A DNA stretch of 64,000 nt from contig OY755045.1 in the NCBI GenBank assembly GCA_963576565.1, forward strand, positions 1,527,477-1,591,476, given 5' to 3'. Of the stretch, positions 62,293-64,000 are shown piece by piece (positions within the stretch are counted from its first letter, which is position 1; each line of letters begins with the position of its first letter). Under the pieces are notes generated by a model. The model was not told where the DNA came from. It worked only from the letters and a program-made list of their open reading frames with translations, and ran no database searches. The stretch is from Aspidapion aeneum (taxonomy: Eukaryota > Arthropoda > Insecta > Coleoptera > Brentidae). The position numbers and the translations under genes are program-made.

Positions 62293-64000
62293 GTCAAAAT
62301 ACTGCTAGCGTTATTACTGCTAGACGTTATTTTACTTCCAATAATTCTGTATTATGGATGATTCTACCAAAATTGGGCTATATGGATATCATTTTTGGTC
62401 ATTGCCTTTAAATAACAGTACAGCACAGTAAATAATTTAGTTTTTTTAAATTTATGTAACTAATTAGGTGTAAGCTAAGAAACATTTATTTTCCCGAATT
62501 TTAGGAATTATTGTCTAAAAATTCCAGAGGGATGAGTACCAGAGGAATGAGTTTTTAATGGTTTTCCAATTTAAATCAAAATCTATTTAGACTACTTAAC
62601 TTAAGATTTATATAAACAAAGTTCCTATACTTATAATTTTAAAACAATGAACAAAAATATTATACTATTGATATCAGTCGAATATTTACTTACCAGAGGA
62701 ATGATAATTGAAGCGTTCCTTTTTGATTTCTCTGAAAAAAACTAATTTTCTGCCGAAAATAAAAAGATCTATAACTTAAACCAAACTAAAGTTGACATTA
62801 TCTGTCACAACTTGTCACCCTCACAGGTAAATTAGATATCCAGGGCCGTCTCTTTCTCTAGAAATTAACACCTGGTATTCACAAATATTGTGTTATTAAA
62901 AATGGAGCACGTTTAAAATTGTAAAATTTTCCGGAGAAAATGTAAATTCGGATTTTCAAAAATATGACTGCAAACTTAAGTTTTATCAATTTTTTGATGA
63001 ATAGTTAAGACTTGGTTAAATATTATTTATTAGGATATTTTTTTCAATCTGAGTTTTTAATATTTGGTTTGGGACTACACCAGAGGAATGAGGTATTTGC
63101 TTTGTAATGAAAAAAATTATAATCTTTTATTATTATTATTTTTTTTATACATTAAACTCAAATGCTCCATAAAGAAAACATTTCGTTTTAAATCTTATAA
63201 CTAAAACTATGCTTCATTTGCAGTCTGTGTTTGAAAAATATGCATTCCCACTCCACAGCACCATTTTTGTAGAATCATCTTTATAAGAAAAATTCGGCAT
63301 TGCTAGTTTAATGTCGCAACAGTTTTAACCGCAAAAAGTTTACTTTATAAACTAGTTTTGCCCATCCTAGTCACGTGCCGACTCGGTAAAACGGTAAATT
63401 GTAAATTTCTAAATTGTTGAGGGCGCTTTTGTGGCTAAAAATTGTGGCTAAATTTAAATTTACTTGATGCGGTATAAAAGCTTCTCAATTTTATGACAAT
63501 GACAAGTTTTAACACACCCACACGTCCACCCCAGAGATATTGTCAGGAATGCAAATAACCCCTGACTGTGCCACTGTACGAAACCATCTTGGAAAAGCGA
63601 CAAACACAATTATGGTTCTGTTAAGATGAGAAAGTGGTTCCGCCTCCCTCCAAAATAGAAAACATTTGGTTGCCGCCTACCACACAGCAGATGGTTATGG
63701 CGAGAAAAACTATTGAAAAGTCTAGAGTGGGAGTCGTAATGGTTGAGCGTGGGGATACAGCAAGTAGCGAGAGGGTTTTCCCTTTAAAGTGATTGGACAT
63801 GGAAAAACTGTGAGATAAGAAAATGTTGTCTATAAAATGTATTTTATCTCTGTTTTTGTTTAGCTTATCTTGTTTAGCTCATTAGCTAGAATGTAAAGTA
63901 AATTTTAGGATTATCAGCAACGCCACTGACTTGGTTCCTGCAAGCTCTTCATTCAAAGAGGGGATAATGGATTATTTAGGTCCAACCAACCCTTTATAAA
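62293..64000. other. no gene or element recognised
   Basis: AT-rich. The motif CCAGAGGRATGA occurs four times in the same orientation (62524, 62539, 62693 and 63080). Apart from this I see no repeat, ORF or boundary up to the end of the window. Confidence 0.35.

Overview
This 64 kb window reads as AT-rich, repeat-dense animal nuclear DNA, most likely from an insect. The evidence is a mariner transposase, three or more kinds of LINE, Penelope-like and BEL/Pao fragments, Crypton-like and hAT/Tigger elements, many MITEs and long (TA)n tracts. A beetle is plausible but is an inference. I recognise no intact host gene, no tRNA or rRNA gene, no CRISPR array and no prokaryotic operon. Nearly every long open reading frame is either a broken transposon gene or read-through of a simple repeat.

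Layout. 0-7 kb: a decayed mariner with matched ends, a 10-bp purine array, and an RTE-like LINE 3' end with a (TA)n tail. 7-13 kb: a Crypton-like tyrosine-recombinase element bounded by palindromic motifs, then an old repeat split by a 990-bp hAT-like element that itself carries a nested inverted-repeat element. 13-18 kb: a perfect 80-bp hairpin, two adjacent TA-flanked MITEs, a Tigger/pogo-like element invaded by an inverted-repeat insert with hammerhead-like motifs, the best RTE-like copy, and a hAT-type MITE with 8-bp target duplications. 18-21 kb: a LINE fragment enclosed by 170-bp inverted arms. 22-24 kb: the first ZMYM1-like hAT transposase fragment. 25-31 kb: foldback and tandem repeats and an LTR/promoter-like block. 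31-33.6 kb: the N-terminus of a Penelope-like ORF, then a cluster of Tigger-like ends embedded in (TA)n. 34-38.6 kb: three foldback elements, one enclosing a LINE C-terminus. 40.6-41.9 kb: an almost pure 8-bp array. 43.6-45.9 kb: a tandem array of a BEL/Pao integrase segment. 48-50 kb: Penelope-like RT pieces in opposite orientations. 51.4-52.7 kb: a 221-bp satellite. 53-56.7 kb: three RTE-type RT fragments on the minus strand. 57-62.3 kb: hAT MITEs, a foldback, a second hAT transposase fragment interrupted by a 1,055-bp inverted-repeat element, and a recognisable hAT end. 62.3-64 kb: no element recognised.

The elements do not form a pathway. They are layers of insertion and decay whose order can often be read from target duplications and from paralogous uninterrupted copies inside the same window. 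The most useful leads are the tyrosine-recombinase element with palindromic flanks, the integrase-fragment tandem array, the inverted-repeat elements enclosing LINE fragments, and the hammerhead-like motifs inside an inverted repeat.
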